Below are positions 1 to 5,213 of a DNA stretch of 8,237 nt, in pieces. This DNA is from Thermococcus sp. (GTDB taxonomy: Archaea; Methanobacteriota_B; Thermococci; Thermococcales; Thermococcaceae), in contig DRGF01000011.1 of assembly GCA_011050175.1 (NCBI GenBank), positions 1-8,237 of the forward strand, read 5' to 3'. The notes below the pieces were generated by a model. The model did not search any database and was not told the DNA's origin. It worked only from the letters and a program-made list of their open reading frames with translations. The position numbers and the translations under genes are program-made. Position 1 is the first letter of the stretch, and every line of letters begins with the position of its first letter.

Positions 1-516
1 ATAACCGGGGCCAGTGGCGCGATTTATGGGCTCAGGCTCATCGATGTGCTCAGGGAAAAAGGACACGAGGTCATCACCGTTGCCTCGAAGACGGGCTTAG
101 CGGTGCTCCGACACGAGACTGGAATTGATTTCAAGCCTGACTACATGGACGATGACCTCTTCGCCCCGATAGCGTCCGGCTCACATCCCTTCGACGCCGT
201 GGTGGTAGCGCCGTGCTCAATGAAGACCCTTTCGGCCATAGCGAACGGCTACGCCGACAACTTGGTCGTACGGGCCGCGGACGTAGCGCTGAAGGAGAGA
301 AGAAAGCTCATCCTGCTCGTCAGGGAGACGCCGCTGAACCTGATACATCTGCAGAATATGGTGCGCGTTACCCAGGCCGGTGCGGTTGTCATGCCAGCAT
401 CTCCAGGATTTTATACAAAGCCCAAAACATTGGACGATATGATAAACTTTATAATTGGGAAAATCTTAGACCTCCTTGGGATTGAGAACGAGATATATCC
501 CCGGTGGAGGAGTTGA
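1..516 (+). CDS. ubiX: UbiX-family flavin prenyltransferase (5'-truncated by window edge)
   Basis: Frame 1 is open from the first base, so the gene begins before the window; the first visible residues, ITGASG, are the N-terminal FMN/phosphate-binding loop that normally follows about 6-8 residues, so little is missing. GTG at 46 is an internal codon, not the start. Family signatures follow in order: [14 protein letters not shown], then [16 protein letters not shown], then [13 protein letters not shown], then a late [15 protein letters not shown] and a terminal LDLLG. UbiX enzymes join dimethylallyl phosphate to reduced FMN to make prenylated FMN, the cofactor of UbiD-type decarboxylases; they are cytosolic oligomers. 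Thermococcales do not make classical ubiquinone by the bacterial route, so the likely client is an archaeal UbiD homologue, not seen here. The stop lies 1 nt before the next start, which suggests co-transcription. Confidence 0.93.
   Translation: MTGASGAIYGLRLIDVLREKGHEVITVASKTGLAVLRHETGIDFKPDYMDDDLFAPIASGSHPFDAVVVAPCSMKTLSAIANGYADNLVVRAADVALKERRKLILLVRETPLNLIHLQNMVRVTQAGAVVMPASPGFYTKPKTLDDMINFIIGKILDLLGIENEIYPRWRS
447..455 (+). promoter_or_regulatory. Possible internal TATA box for the lrp gene
   Basis: CTTTATAAT with A-rich flank lies inside the 3' end of ubiX, about 63 nt before the lrp start. This last part of ubiX is visibly AT-richer than the rest. It could drive lrp-cyaB independently, but it is within codons and may be chance. 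Confidence 0.25.
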
Positions 517-517
517 C

Positions 518-1000
518 ATGGTCCAGCTTGACGACCTCGACAGGGCAATTCTCCGCATCCTGAAGGAAGATGCGAGGCTTACCATCTCGGAGATAGCCGA
601 GAGACTGAACAGGCCGGAGTCCACGGTCCACTTCAGGATTAAAAAGCTGCAGGAGCGAAACATCATTGATAAGTACACCATACTCGTTGGCAAAGAGCTC
701 CAGCCGAAGAGCCTCGCTGTAGTTTACATCCAGGCTGAGACGCCCATAATCGAGGATTTCCTTGAGAGGTACATCCTGCATATAACGAAGATGCTCTCGC
801 TCCTCCCCAATGTTCTGGCCGTTGCCAGGAGCGGCAAGGACGGTGTCGTTGCCCTCGTAGGTGAGGAGAGCCCTGAGAAGCTCAATCGCTTTGTGGACGA
901 GAATATAAAAACTCTCCCAAGCCTCAAACAGGTCGAAGTGTTCCCTCTGGACGAGTTCGTGAAGGGCGAAGAAATCATCGGGCTCCTGGCGGGGGTTTAA
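518..1000 (+). CDS. Lrp/AsnC-family transcriptional regulator
   Basis: This 160-aa protein has the usual length and two-domain layout of archaeal Lrp-like factors. Residues 1-45 open with the typical LDDLDRAILRILKEDARLT and contain the helix-turn-helix ISEIAERLNRPESTVHFRIKKL at about 23-44. Residues about 65-145 form a predicted RAM (ligand-binding, oligomerising) domain with LPNVLAVARSGKDGVVALV. ATG at 518 is chosen because GGTGGAGG (503-510) sits 7 nt upstream and translation then begins right at the HTH domain; an upstream TTG in frame at 476 would add 14 residues unlike the family. It follows the ubiX stop by 1 nt and its own stop abuts the next ATG. The ligand and target genes cannot be read from sequence. 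Members of this family often autoregulate, but no obvious operator is visible because the upstream region is coding. Confidence 0.93.
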   Translation: MVQLDDLDRAILRILKEDARLTISEIAERLNRPESTVHFRIKKLQERNIIDKYTILVGKELQPKSLAVVYIQAETPIIEDFLERYILHITKMLSLLPNVLAVARSGKDGVVALVGEESPEKLNRFVDENIKTLPSLKQVEVFPLDEFVKGEEIIGLLAGV

Positions 1001-1513
1001 ATGGAGGTAGAGGTTAAGTTCCGCGTCGCCTTTGAGGACATCAAGAGGGCAATTGAATCGCTCGGGGCACTCTTCGTAGGAGAGGAGGTCCAGGAAGACC
1101 TTTATTTTTCTCTACCCCTCCCCGAGCTTCTCAGGATAAGAAAAATAGCCAACCTTAACCGCTCTTTCCTCACGTACAAGCTCATAACAGACCCTGGGAA
1201 GAACGAGGAGTTCGACGAGATAGAGGTTGAGGTCTCGGATTTCGAGAAGACACGGGAGATTCTAAAACGTCTCGGCTTCAAGGAGGACGTGTGGGTCAAG
1301 AAAAGGCGTCTGGTTTACAAGCTCGATGACGTGACGTTTGAGCTGAGCGAAGTTGAGGGACTTGGGGCCTTCCTCGACATCGAGGTTCTTAGCGATGACG
1401 TCGAGGCTGCAAAGCGGAAGATATGGGAAGTCGCGGGGAAACTCGGCCTGACGGAAAAGGACGTGGAGCCGAGGCTGTACCAGGAACTCCTAAAAGAGAA
1501 GAAAGGGCGTTAA
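1001..1513 (+). CDS. cyaB: CYTH-domain protein, class IV adenylate cyclase / CyaB-like
   Basis: This 170-aa protein starts with the CYTH signature ExExK (E2-V-E4-V-K6). It carries the expected string of charged strands lining the triphosphate tunnel: LRIRK (44-48), TYK (58-60), EIEVEV (73-78), KKRR (100-103), FELSEVEGLG (113-122) and FLDIE (124-128). This matches the archaeal CyaB type rather than the longer thiamine-triphosphatase or polyphosphatase versions. CYTH enzymes act on triphosphorylated substrates with divalent metals. Archaeal members are commonly named class IV adenylate cyclase, but whether they make cAMP in vivo is uncertain; a triphosphatase role is equally plausible. The ATG directly follows the lrp stop (TAAATG), with a weak GGGGG ribosome site inside lrp. 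The gene ends on a stop that shares TTAA with the convergent ychF gene. Confidence 0.82.
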   Translation: MEVEVKFRVAFEDIKRAIESLGALFVGEEVQEDLYFSLPLPELLRIRKIANLNRSFLTYKLITDPGKNEEFDEIEVEVSDFEKTREILKRLGFKEDVWVKKRRLVYKLDDVTFELSEVEGLGAFLDIEVLSDDVEAAKRKIWEVAGKLGLTEKDVEPRLYQELLKEKKGR

Positions 1514-2703
1514 CGCGCCGTTGCCACAATCTTTATTATGTCGTTGAACTGCAGCTCGTAGTCTTCTCCAACGCGCCTTTTTGTCCTGGCGTTGACCGCG
1601 TAGAGGAAGGTCTTTCCGAGATCCGTGTGCACCTTGTAGGCCAGGTCTCTCGGCGTTGATCCCTTCGGGAGCAGGTGAACGTGGGGCAGGACGTTTCCAA
1701 ACTGGTCCGTGAGCTTGTTCTCGTCCTCCACGGGGTAAACCGGGATCAGCTTGAGCAGTTCAAAGGCCGCCCTGTTTATAACCTCCTGGACACCGGTGGA
1801 GCCGAAGCGGTCGAGGACCTTCTCCTTTATGAGCATCAGCACCTTCTCCTGCTTGCCGCTCATCGGTTTGAGGATTTTGAAGTCGCTTGAACCGGGCACG
1901 TAGTCGATGAACCCCGCCTTAGCGGCCTTTCTGAGCGTGAGCTCCGCCGCCGCGCTCGTCGGAATGACTATGTAGCTCCTCTTCTTCCCTTCCTCGATGA
2001 GCCTCTCTATCTGCTCGTCGCTCGCCGCGTCGGCCTTGTTGGCGGCTATGATGATCGGTTTGTTTATCTTCCTCAGCTCGCGGACGAATGCCAGAAGGTC
2101 CTCGTCGCTCCACTTCGTCGGGTCGTTGTCCAGACCGAGCTTGTGGATGGCCTCGAATGCGTCCTCCTCGCTCACCCCGATTCCAGTAAGCTGGTCTGCT
2201 ATTGCCTGGGCGAGCTTGAGGTGCTGGAGCTTTATCCTCTTCGCGAACTTCTCCCAGTTCTTGTGGAGGATGCCGTATATCCAGTAGTCTATCTCCCTCT
2301 CAAGGAACTCGATGTCCTCAACGGGGTCGTGGTGGTCGGTCGGCTGGCCCTCGGCGTCGGTCTTTCCTGTTGCATCAACGATGTGTATCAGGGCGGACGC
2401 CATCCTCAGGTCGTCGAGGAACTTGTTGCCCAGTCCGCGCCCCTCGTGGGCCCCTGGGACGAGACCCGCGACGTCTATCATCTTTATCGGTATCAGCGCC
2501 TTTCCATCCTTGTATTCATAGTTCTGGGGGTTTGGCTGGCAGCCGAGCTCCCTGCAGGGATGGTCAGCTACCGCGTAGGTGACTCCAACGTTCGCGTCTA
2601 TCGTGGTGAACGGATAATTGGCGATGTCAACATCAACGAGCGTAGCGGCCGAGAAGAAGGTCGATTTCCCAACGTTTGGCTTGCCAACAACACCTATCTC
2701 CAT
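1510..2703 (-). CDS. ychF: YchF/OLA1-family P-loop GTPase with TGS domain
   Basis: A 397-aa TRAFAC-class P-loop protein of the Obg/YchF group. Visible motifs are G1 GKPNVGKS (7-14), G2 region with TT at 33-34, G3 DVAG (77-80), G4 NKAD (222-225), a helical insert at about 130-210 and a C-terminal TGS domain (about 315-395). YchF proteins bind ribosomes and nucleotide, and bacterial and human members prefer ATP because G4 is NxxE. Here G4 is the canonical NKxD, so a GTPase is the safer name. An open frame continues upstream to 2763, but ATG at 2703 is preferred: GGTGAT lies four bases before it (2708-2713), as in tldD and tldE, and the protein then begins one strand before the P-loop. It is transcribed toward cyaB, with a separate promoter-like sequence at 2734-2755. 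Confidence 0.92.
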   Translation of the reverse strand: MEIGVVGKPNVGKSTFFSAATLVDVDIANYPFTTIDANVGVTYAVADHPCRELGCQPNPQNYEYKDGKALIPIKMIDVAGLVPGAHEGRGLGNKFLDDLRMASALIHIVDATGKTDAEGQPTDHHDPVEDIEFLEREIDYWIYGILHKNWEKFAKRIKLQHLKLAQAIADQLTGIGVSEEDAFEAIHKLGLDNDPTKWSDEDLLAFVRELRKINKPIIIAANKADAASDEQIERLIEEGKKRSYIVIPTSAAAELTLRKAAKAGFIDYVPGSSDFKILKPMSGKQEKVLMLIKEKVLDRFGSTGVQEVINRAAFELLKLIPVYPVEDENKLTDQFGNVLPHVHLLPKGSTPRDLAYKVHTDLGKTFLYAVNARTKRRVGEDYELQFNDIIKIVATAR

Positions 2704-2733
2704 ACTTATCACCATCCCAACTTTGCGGGAGGG

Positions 2734-2739
2734 TTTTAA
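2734..2739 (-). promoter_or_regulatory. TATA box for ychF
   Basis: On the minus strand TTAAAA lies about 30 nt before the ychF ATG, in the 78-nt gap after the racemase gene. A start of transcription about 25 nt downstream would give a short leader still containing GGTGAT. A 12-bp palindrome lies four bases upstream, over the expected BRE/regulator position. Confidence 0.5.
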
Positions 2740-2743
2740 GGGG

Positions 2744-2755
2744 TTTCGGCCGAAA
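2744..2755. promoter_or_regulatory. Palindrome TTTCGGCCGAAA upstream of the ychF TATA box
   Basis: A perfect 12-bp palindrome lies just upstream of the ychF TATA-like sequence. Its half-sites TTTCG/CGAAA with a 2-nt gap match those at 5140-5151 upstream of the Cys-rich gene. It may be a regulator site or, because CGAAA resembles a BRE, a part of the core promoter. Confidence 0.4.
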
Positions 2756-2762
2756 ACTTGCA

Positions 2763-2777
2763 TCAGAAGAAAAGAGC
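2763..2777 (-). terminator. T-rich terminator after the racemase gene
   Basis: Just past the racemase stop the minus strand reads GCTCTTTTCTTC, a pyrimidine/T-rich tract like those at which archaeal RNA polymerase ends transcripts. It has no stem-loop and is assigned by composition and position only. Confidence 0.4.
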
Positions 2778-2781
2778 GGAT

Positions 2782-3480
2782 TTAAATCTCCTCAAGGGCG
2801 AGGACGAGCCTGACGGCCTTCTCGGCTATCACGTCGAGCGGGTCGATCAGGGGGACGCTCAGGTCGTTCGGCTTGAGCGCGACGCTTACCTCGGTGCAAC
2901 CCGCTATGATCCCATCGACCCTGCGTTCGAGCCTCCTGGCGACCTCAAGGAGGAGCTCCCTCCCCAGCTCCAGGTTTCCGGCCTTGACCCCCTCATAGAT
3001 GGCCTTCATGACGAGTTGCTGGTCCTTTTCACCGGGCACTGCTATCTGAATCCCCCTGCCGAGGAGCGCGCGGTGGTAGACGAGTCCTTTTATCGTTCCG
3101 TCCGTTGCCAAAAGGCCGGCCTTCCTGAGCCCCATCTTCTCTATCTCCCTCGCGGTCTCCTCGACCATGCTGACGAGTGGAATGCTCACCGCTTTCTGGA
3201 TGGTCTCCGCGAAGAAGTGTGCGGTGTTGCAGGGCATTATGATGAAATCCGCCCCCCAGCTCTCGAGCTTCCGCGCGCTCTCTATAAGCTCCGGCCTCGG
3301 GTCTTCCCCGTTTCCGAGAATAAACGCAGTCCTGTCGGGGATTTTGGGGTTGTTGTATATGATTATCCTCGGATGGTCCTGATCCCTCTTCGCCGGCGTC
3401 TTCTCGACTATCCTCCTGAAGAGCTCCGCCGTCGCGAGGGGGCCCATCCCGCCAAGGATGCCAATGGTTCTCTCGGCCAT
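2782..3480 (-). CDS. Aspartate racemase, PLP-independent Asp/Glu racemase family
   Basis: A 232-aa protein with the aspartate racemase hallmarks: N-terminal [15 protein letters not shown] (6-20), first catalytic cysteine in MPCNTAHFF (C84) and second in IIAGCTEVS (C195). The two cysteines act as opposing acid/base pair to invert aspartate at C-alpha without PLP; both are intact, so this should be a true racemase and not a Thr/Cys variant. Length and pattern match the characterised Pyrococcus enzyme. It is cytosolic and probably dimeric by family. D-aspartate is known in Thermococcales, though its role is unclear. The gene starts 6 nt after the cupin stop; the GGAGGA ribosome site overlaps the end of the cupin coding sequence, so the two are almost certainly co-transcribed and perhaps translationally coupled. 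Confidence 0.93.
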   Translation of the reverse strand: MAERTIGILGGMGPLATAELFRRIVEKTPAKRDQDHPRIIIYNNPKIPDRTAFILGNGEDPRPELIESARKLESWGADFIIMPCNTAHFFAETIQKAVSIPLVSMVEETAREIEKMGLRKAGLLATDGTIKGLVYHRALLGRGIQIAVPGEKDQQLVMKAIYEGVKAGNLELGRELLLEVARRLERRVDGIIAGCTEVSVALKPNDLSVPLIDPLDVIAEKAVRLVLALEEI

Positions 3481-3486
3481 CCAGTC

Positions 3487-3831
3487 TCAGTCCTCCAGCC
3501 AGACGGAGTCGTCGCCGTGGTAGTTCAGCTTCACCACGAAGAGCCTGAATGGTTCGTCACGCTCGTTGACAACCCAGTGGACGGTTTTGGGCTTGACGAG
3601 GAATATGTCGCCTGGCTTCGCGAGGTATTCAGTCTCTCCGATTCCGAGCTTCGCCTCACCGCTCATTATGTAGAACAGCTCGTACTGCCTCTCGTGATAG
3701 TGCTTCTTAACAGTCTGCCCAGGTTTGACCTCGACTATCTGGGCGTACGAGCCTTCCGGCAGTTCGCCCTCGAAGAGCGGGAGCTTCCGATAGGTGCCCC
3801 TGTCTATGAGGTTCTTGATTTCGGCCTTCAT
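3487..3831 (-). CDS. Small single-domain cupin metalloprotein
   Basis: A 114-aa protein with one cupin barrel. The first cupin motif is visible as PGQTVKKHYHERQYELFYIMSG, in two parts around H44, H46 and E51, and the second as PGDIFLVKPKTVHWVVN with H85. These are the usual four metal ligands (two His, Glu, His), so a bound divalent metal is likely. The substrate is not identifiable: small cupins of this type include sugar-phosphate isomerases, dioxygenases and non-enzymatic binders, and the KPKTVHWVVN motif is common in mannose-6-phosphate isomerase-like cupins. The open frame runs upstream to 3894, but ATG at 3831 is chosen because the cupin fold starts there and the extra 21 residues are polar and unlike the family. 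There is no ribosome site, and a TATA box lies 21-29 nt upstream, suggesting a leaderless mRNA. It is followed by the racemase. Confidence 0.88.
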   Translation of the reverse strand: MKAEIKNLIDRGTYRKLPLFEGELPEGSYAQIVEVKPGQTVKKHYHERQYELFYIMSGEAKLGIGETEYLAKPGDIFLVKPKTVHWVVNERDEPFRLFVVKLNYHGDDSVWLED

Positions 3832-3851
3832 GGGAGAAGATTCAATATGAG

Positions 3852-3860
3852 AAATAAAAA
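3852..3860 (-). promoter_or_regulatory. TATA box for the cupin-racemase transcript
   Basis: Minus-strand TTTTTATTT is centred about 25 nt from the cupin ATG, directly after the stop codon of the upstream 77-aa gene. The expected transcription start falls on or next to the ATG, in line with the absence of a Shine-Dalgarno sequence there. The BRE is poor. Confidence 0.5.
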
Positions 3861-3862
3861 GG

Positions 3863-4096
3863 TTACCGGGCCGTCTGCCTGAGCTGGAGGACATTCAGGA
3901 AGGCGACAAAGAGACCTGGAAGGACTATTACCCAGGGGCTGACGTCCCAGCCGAGGGATATCATGGTTAGCCCGGTGAGGATATACACCGCAGACGCTAT
4001 CAAACCCGCCTCTGGGGTTTCCATTCGTCCTCTGAGGTAAAGATAGAGCAGCACGGGGATGCCGAGAGTTAAGAGTGCAGAGACCCAGGGATTCAT
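3863..4096 (-). CDS. Small three-helix membrane protein, unknown function
   Basis: I do not recognise this 77-aa protein. It is almost wholly hydrophobic, with likely membrane helices at about 5-21, 30-49 and 53-71, a basic loop LRGRMETPEAG between the first two, and a basic tail QLRQTAR; the positive-inside rule puts loop and tail on the cytoplasmic side. The start at 4096 is supported by GAGGAGG about 9 nt upstream. A TATA-like element lies in the 91-nt gap that separates it from the 71-aa gene, so it may be transcribed alone or by read-through from the Cys-rich gene. Small multi-helix proteins beside bacteriocin genes are often immunity proteins, so this is a candidate by position only. 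Unrelated small membrane proteins are common in archaea. Confidence 0.75.
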   Translation of the reverse strand: MNPWVSALLTLGIPVLLYLYLRGRMETPEAGLIASAVYILTGLTMISLGWDVSPWVIVLPGLFVAFLNVLQLRQTAR

Positions 4097-4166
4097 CTCG
4101 GAGCCTCCTCACGGGGCGGTGTCCCACAATTGCACTACGAATCCGGTTGAGCCTCTCGGATCAGGC

Positions 4167-4176
4167 CTTTTATTAT
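4167..4176 (-). promoter_or_regulatory. Possible TATA box for the 77-aa membrane protein gene
   Basis: Minus-strand AATAATAAAAGG in the gap between the 71-aa and 77-aa genes lies about 70-80 nt before the 77-aa start. This would give a leader of roughly 45 nt, long for the group but possible. Confidence 0.35.
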
Positions 4177-4187
4177 CCTCTGTCCCT

Positions 4188-4403
4188 CTATCGTTGTCTC
4201 ATGGAAAGGGCGAGAGTCAGCACGATGTCAATGGTGAGGAGTGCGGCCAGGACAACCAGCGCGGTGGTAGGTCTTCCGTACGCGTACACGACTAAGGCGG
4301 TCAGTAGGTAGCCAGTCAGCCGCTTGAGGAATGAAGCTGGTGATGCCGAATAGTTTCTGCGGTATGCATCTATTATGGACCCCCTGGGATCCATGGTTCG
4401 CAT
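4188..4403 (-). CDS. Small two-helix membrane protein overlapping the Cys-rich gene
   Basis: I do not recognise this 71-aa protein. It has a polar, basic N-terminus (residues 1-28, including DAYRRNY and FLKR), then predicted membrane helices at about 29-42 and 46-67 joined by a tight YGRPT turn, and a basic end SMRQR, so both ends probably face the cytoplasm. ATG at 4403 is chosen because GGGGAGGAGGG lies upstream at the right distance; ATGs at 4427 and 4394 are alternatives. The start lies inside the last 31 bases of the Cys-rich gene in another frame, and its ribosome site doubles as the EEG codons of that gene. Such an overlap implies co-transcription and coupled translation. The best guess is an immunity or export partner of the Cys-rich peptide, without homology evidence. 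Confidence 0.7.
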   Translation of the reverse strand: MRTMDPRGSIIDAYRRNYSASPASFLKRLTGYLLTALVVYAYGRPTTALVVLAALLTIDIVLTLALSMRQR

Positions 4404-5083
4404 TCGTGACCCTCCTCCCCACAACATACCGTGTTACAACAAAGACCTGCACATGCTAGCCAGCATGGAACTGACGATGGCCACGGTATCCACCCGCACA
4501 TAAGAGCACATCCTGCAGATGCACATGCTGCCATGCAAGTATTGCTTGAGCAGGGTTCGCAACAGTAGAAGGTGCAGGTTTCAAGAGGATCGCAGGATCT
4601 CCCGTCCCCACATTCTTGAAGGCACGAGTCCAGAGTCTTAAAATCTCCATTTATCATAAGCCCTGTGAGTTTTGTACTATGATTTTCGATACTAACAAAC
4701 TCGCCTACAATTTTCACCCCTTGAACAGGTTTTGAGAACTCATACAGGGCTATCACGTGTTTACCGTCCTTCAGCGGGATTCCCATGGCGAGCATGGTTA
4801 TCTTTTCGCCGTTGTATTCAACCGTGTGCTTGACGATCTTGACGTGAGAGTAGTCAACGTCCCAGGGTTTTGCCAGCTTCAAGAAGTCTCTGCTCGTTGC
4901 CAGCTTGAAGAACACGTGCGCCTTTGACCAGTTTTCAGGCGTTTTTGCCGTAGGCTTCACGGCCTTAAACGGGTTGACACAGCCCTTGACCTCGGGATAC
5001 TTGGGGTAACTGACCACGTAGGCTCCGTACGCTCCAACCAACAGCAGGACCACAAACATGGCCAGCAGTGCACGCCTCCGCAT
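4373..5083 (-). CDS. Halocin C8-like bacteriocin precursor candidate: exported protein with 18-Cys C-terminal domain
   Basis: A 236-aa protein in three parts. Residues 1-24 are a basic then hydrophobic segment (MRRRALLAMFVVLLL...), a signal peptide or N-terminal membrane anchor. Residues about 25-150 form an extracytoplasmic domain rich in beta-type sequence (HTVEYNGEKITMLAMGIPL, then DGKHVIALYEFSKP) with one cysteine, C35. Residues 154-236 hold 18 cysteines, including CC pairs at 174-175, 215-216 and 220-221. The stretch from C175 to C215 (CEPC, TCMAACASAGCALMCG, VPCWLACAGLC) follows the cysteine order and small-residue pattern I recall for halocin C8. An even cysteine count suits a disulfide-locked secreted peptide. 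Halocin C8 is likewise made as a precursor whose N-terminal part gives immunity. The start at 5083 follows a clear BRE/TATA. Alternatives are a different Cys-rich surface or metal-binding protein. Confidence 0.72.
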   Translation of the reverse strand: MRRRALLAMFVVLLLVGAYGAYVVSYPKYPEVKGCVNPFKAVKPTAKTPENWSKAHVFFKLATSRDFLKLAKPWDVDYSHVKIVKHTVEYNGEKITMLAMGIPLKDGKHVIALYEFSKPVQGVKIVGEFVSIENHSTKLTGLMINGDFKTLDSCLQECGDGRSCDPLETCTFYCCEPCSSNTCMAACASAGCALMCGWIPWPSSVPCWLACAGLCCNTVCCGEEGHECEPWIPGGP

Positions 5084-5127
5084 CGACCCCCCCCAACGGG
5101 TTCTTGCATTAAGGTTTATTCACTTAT

Positions 5128-5136
5128 CGTATATAA
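5128..5136 (-). promoter_or_regulatory. BRE/TATA promoter of the Cys-rich gene
   Basis: Minus-strand TTATATACG, preceded by the purine-rich GCGAAAATG, is the clearest archaeal core promoter in the window. The expected transcription start is near 5108, giving a leader of about 25 nt. A TTTCG-N2-CGAAA palindrome lies immediately upstream. Confidence 0.65.
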
Positions 5137-5139
5137 CAT

Positions 5140-5151
5140 TTTCGCTCGAAA
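5140..5151. promoter_or_regulatory. Inverted repeat TTTCG-CT-CGAAA upstream of the Cys-rich gene promoter
   Basis: The 5-bp arms are perfect with a 2-bp gap and lie three bases upstream of the TATA box of the Cys-rich gene, overlapping the BRE. The same arms and gap occur at 2744-2755, and a wider-spaced version at 5214-5235. It is a candidate regulator site. Confidence 0.45.
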
Positions 5152-5213
5152 GAAATTCAAACAGGCATGATTAGATTTGATTTACCCTATACTGCAATAA
5201 TCTCTGTGATAAT

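Noticed and set aside
2143..2739. A 198-codon plus-strand open frame opposite ychF
   Set aside because: The opposite strand carries all G-protein motifs and a TGS domain; this frame has none and runs over the ychF start and promoter.
2758..3882. A 374-codon plus-strand open frame opposite the racemase and cupin genes
   Set aside because: It is antisense to two genes with clear catalytic motifs; its product is low-complexity (many L, E, R, P) with no recognisable motif, as expected from GC-rich codon bias on the other strand.
3828..4127. A 99-codon minus-strand frame overlapping the 77-aa membrane protein
   Set aside because: It is a frame-shifted reading of the same region with no hydrophobic pattern and no ribosome site at its start; the 77-aa frame has both.
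4371..5083. Cysteine-rich C-terminus as an iron-sulfur or zinc-ribbon domain
   Set aside because: The cysteines lack regular CxxC...CxxC zinc-ribbon or ferredoxin CxxCxxCxxxCP spacing, and the protein starts with an export or anchor segment, which fits disulfides better. Not fully excluded.
5140..5155. Operator of the FL11-type Lrp regulator (TGAAA-N3-TTTCA)
   Set aside because: The arms here are in the opposite orientation (TTTCG...CGAAA) and do not fit that motif.
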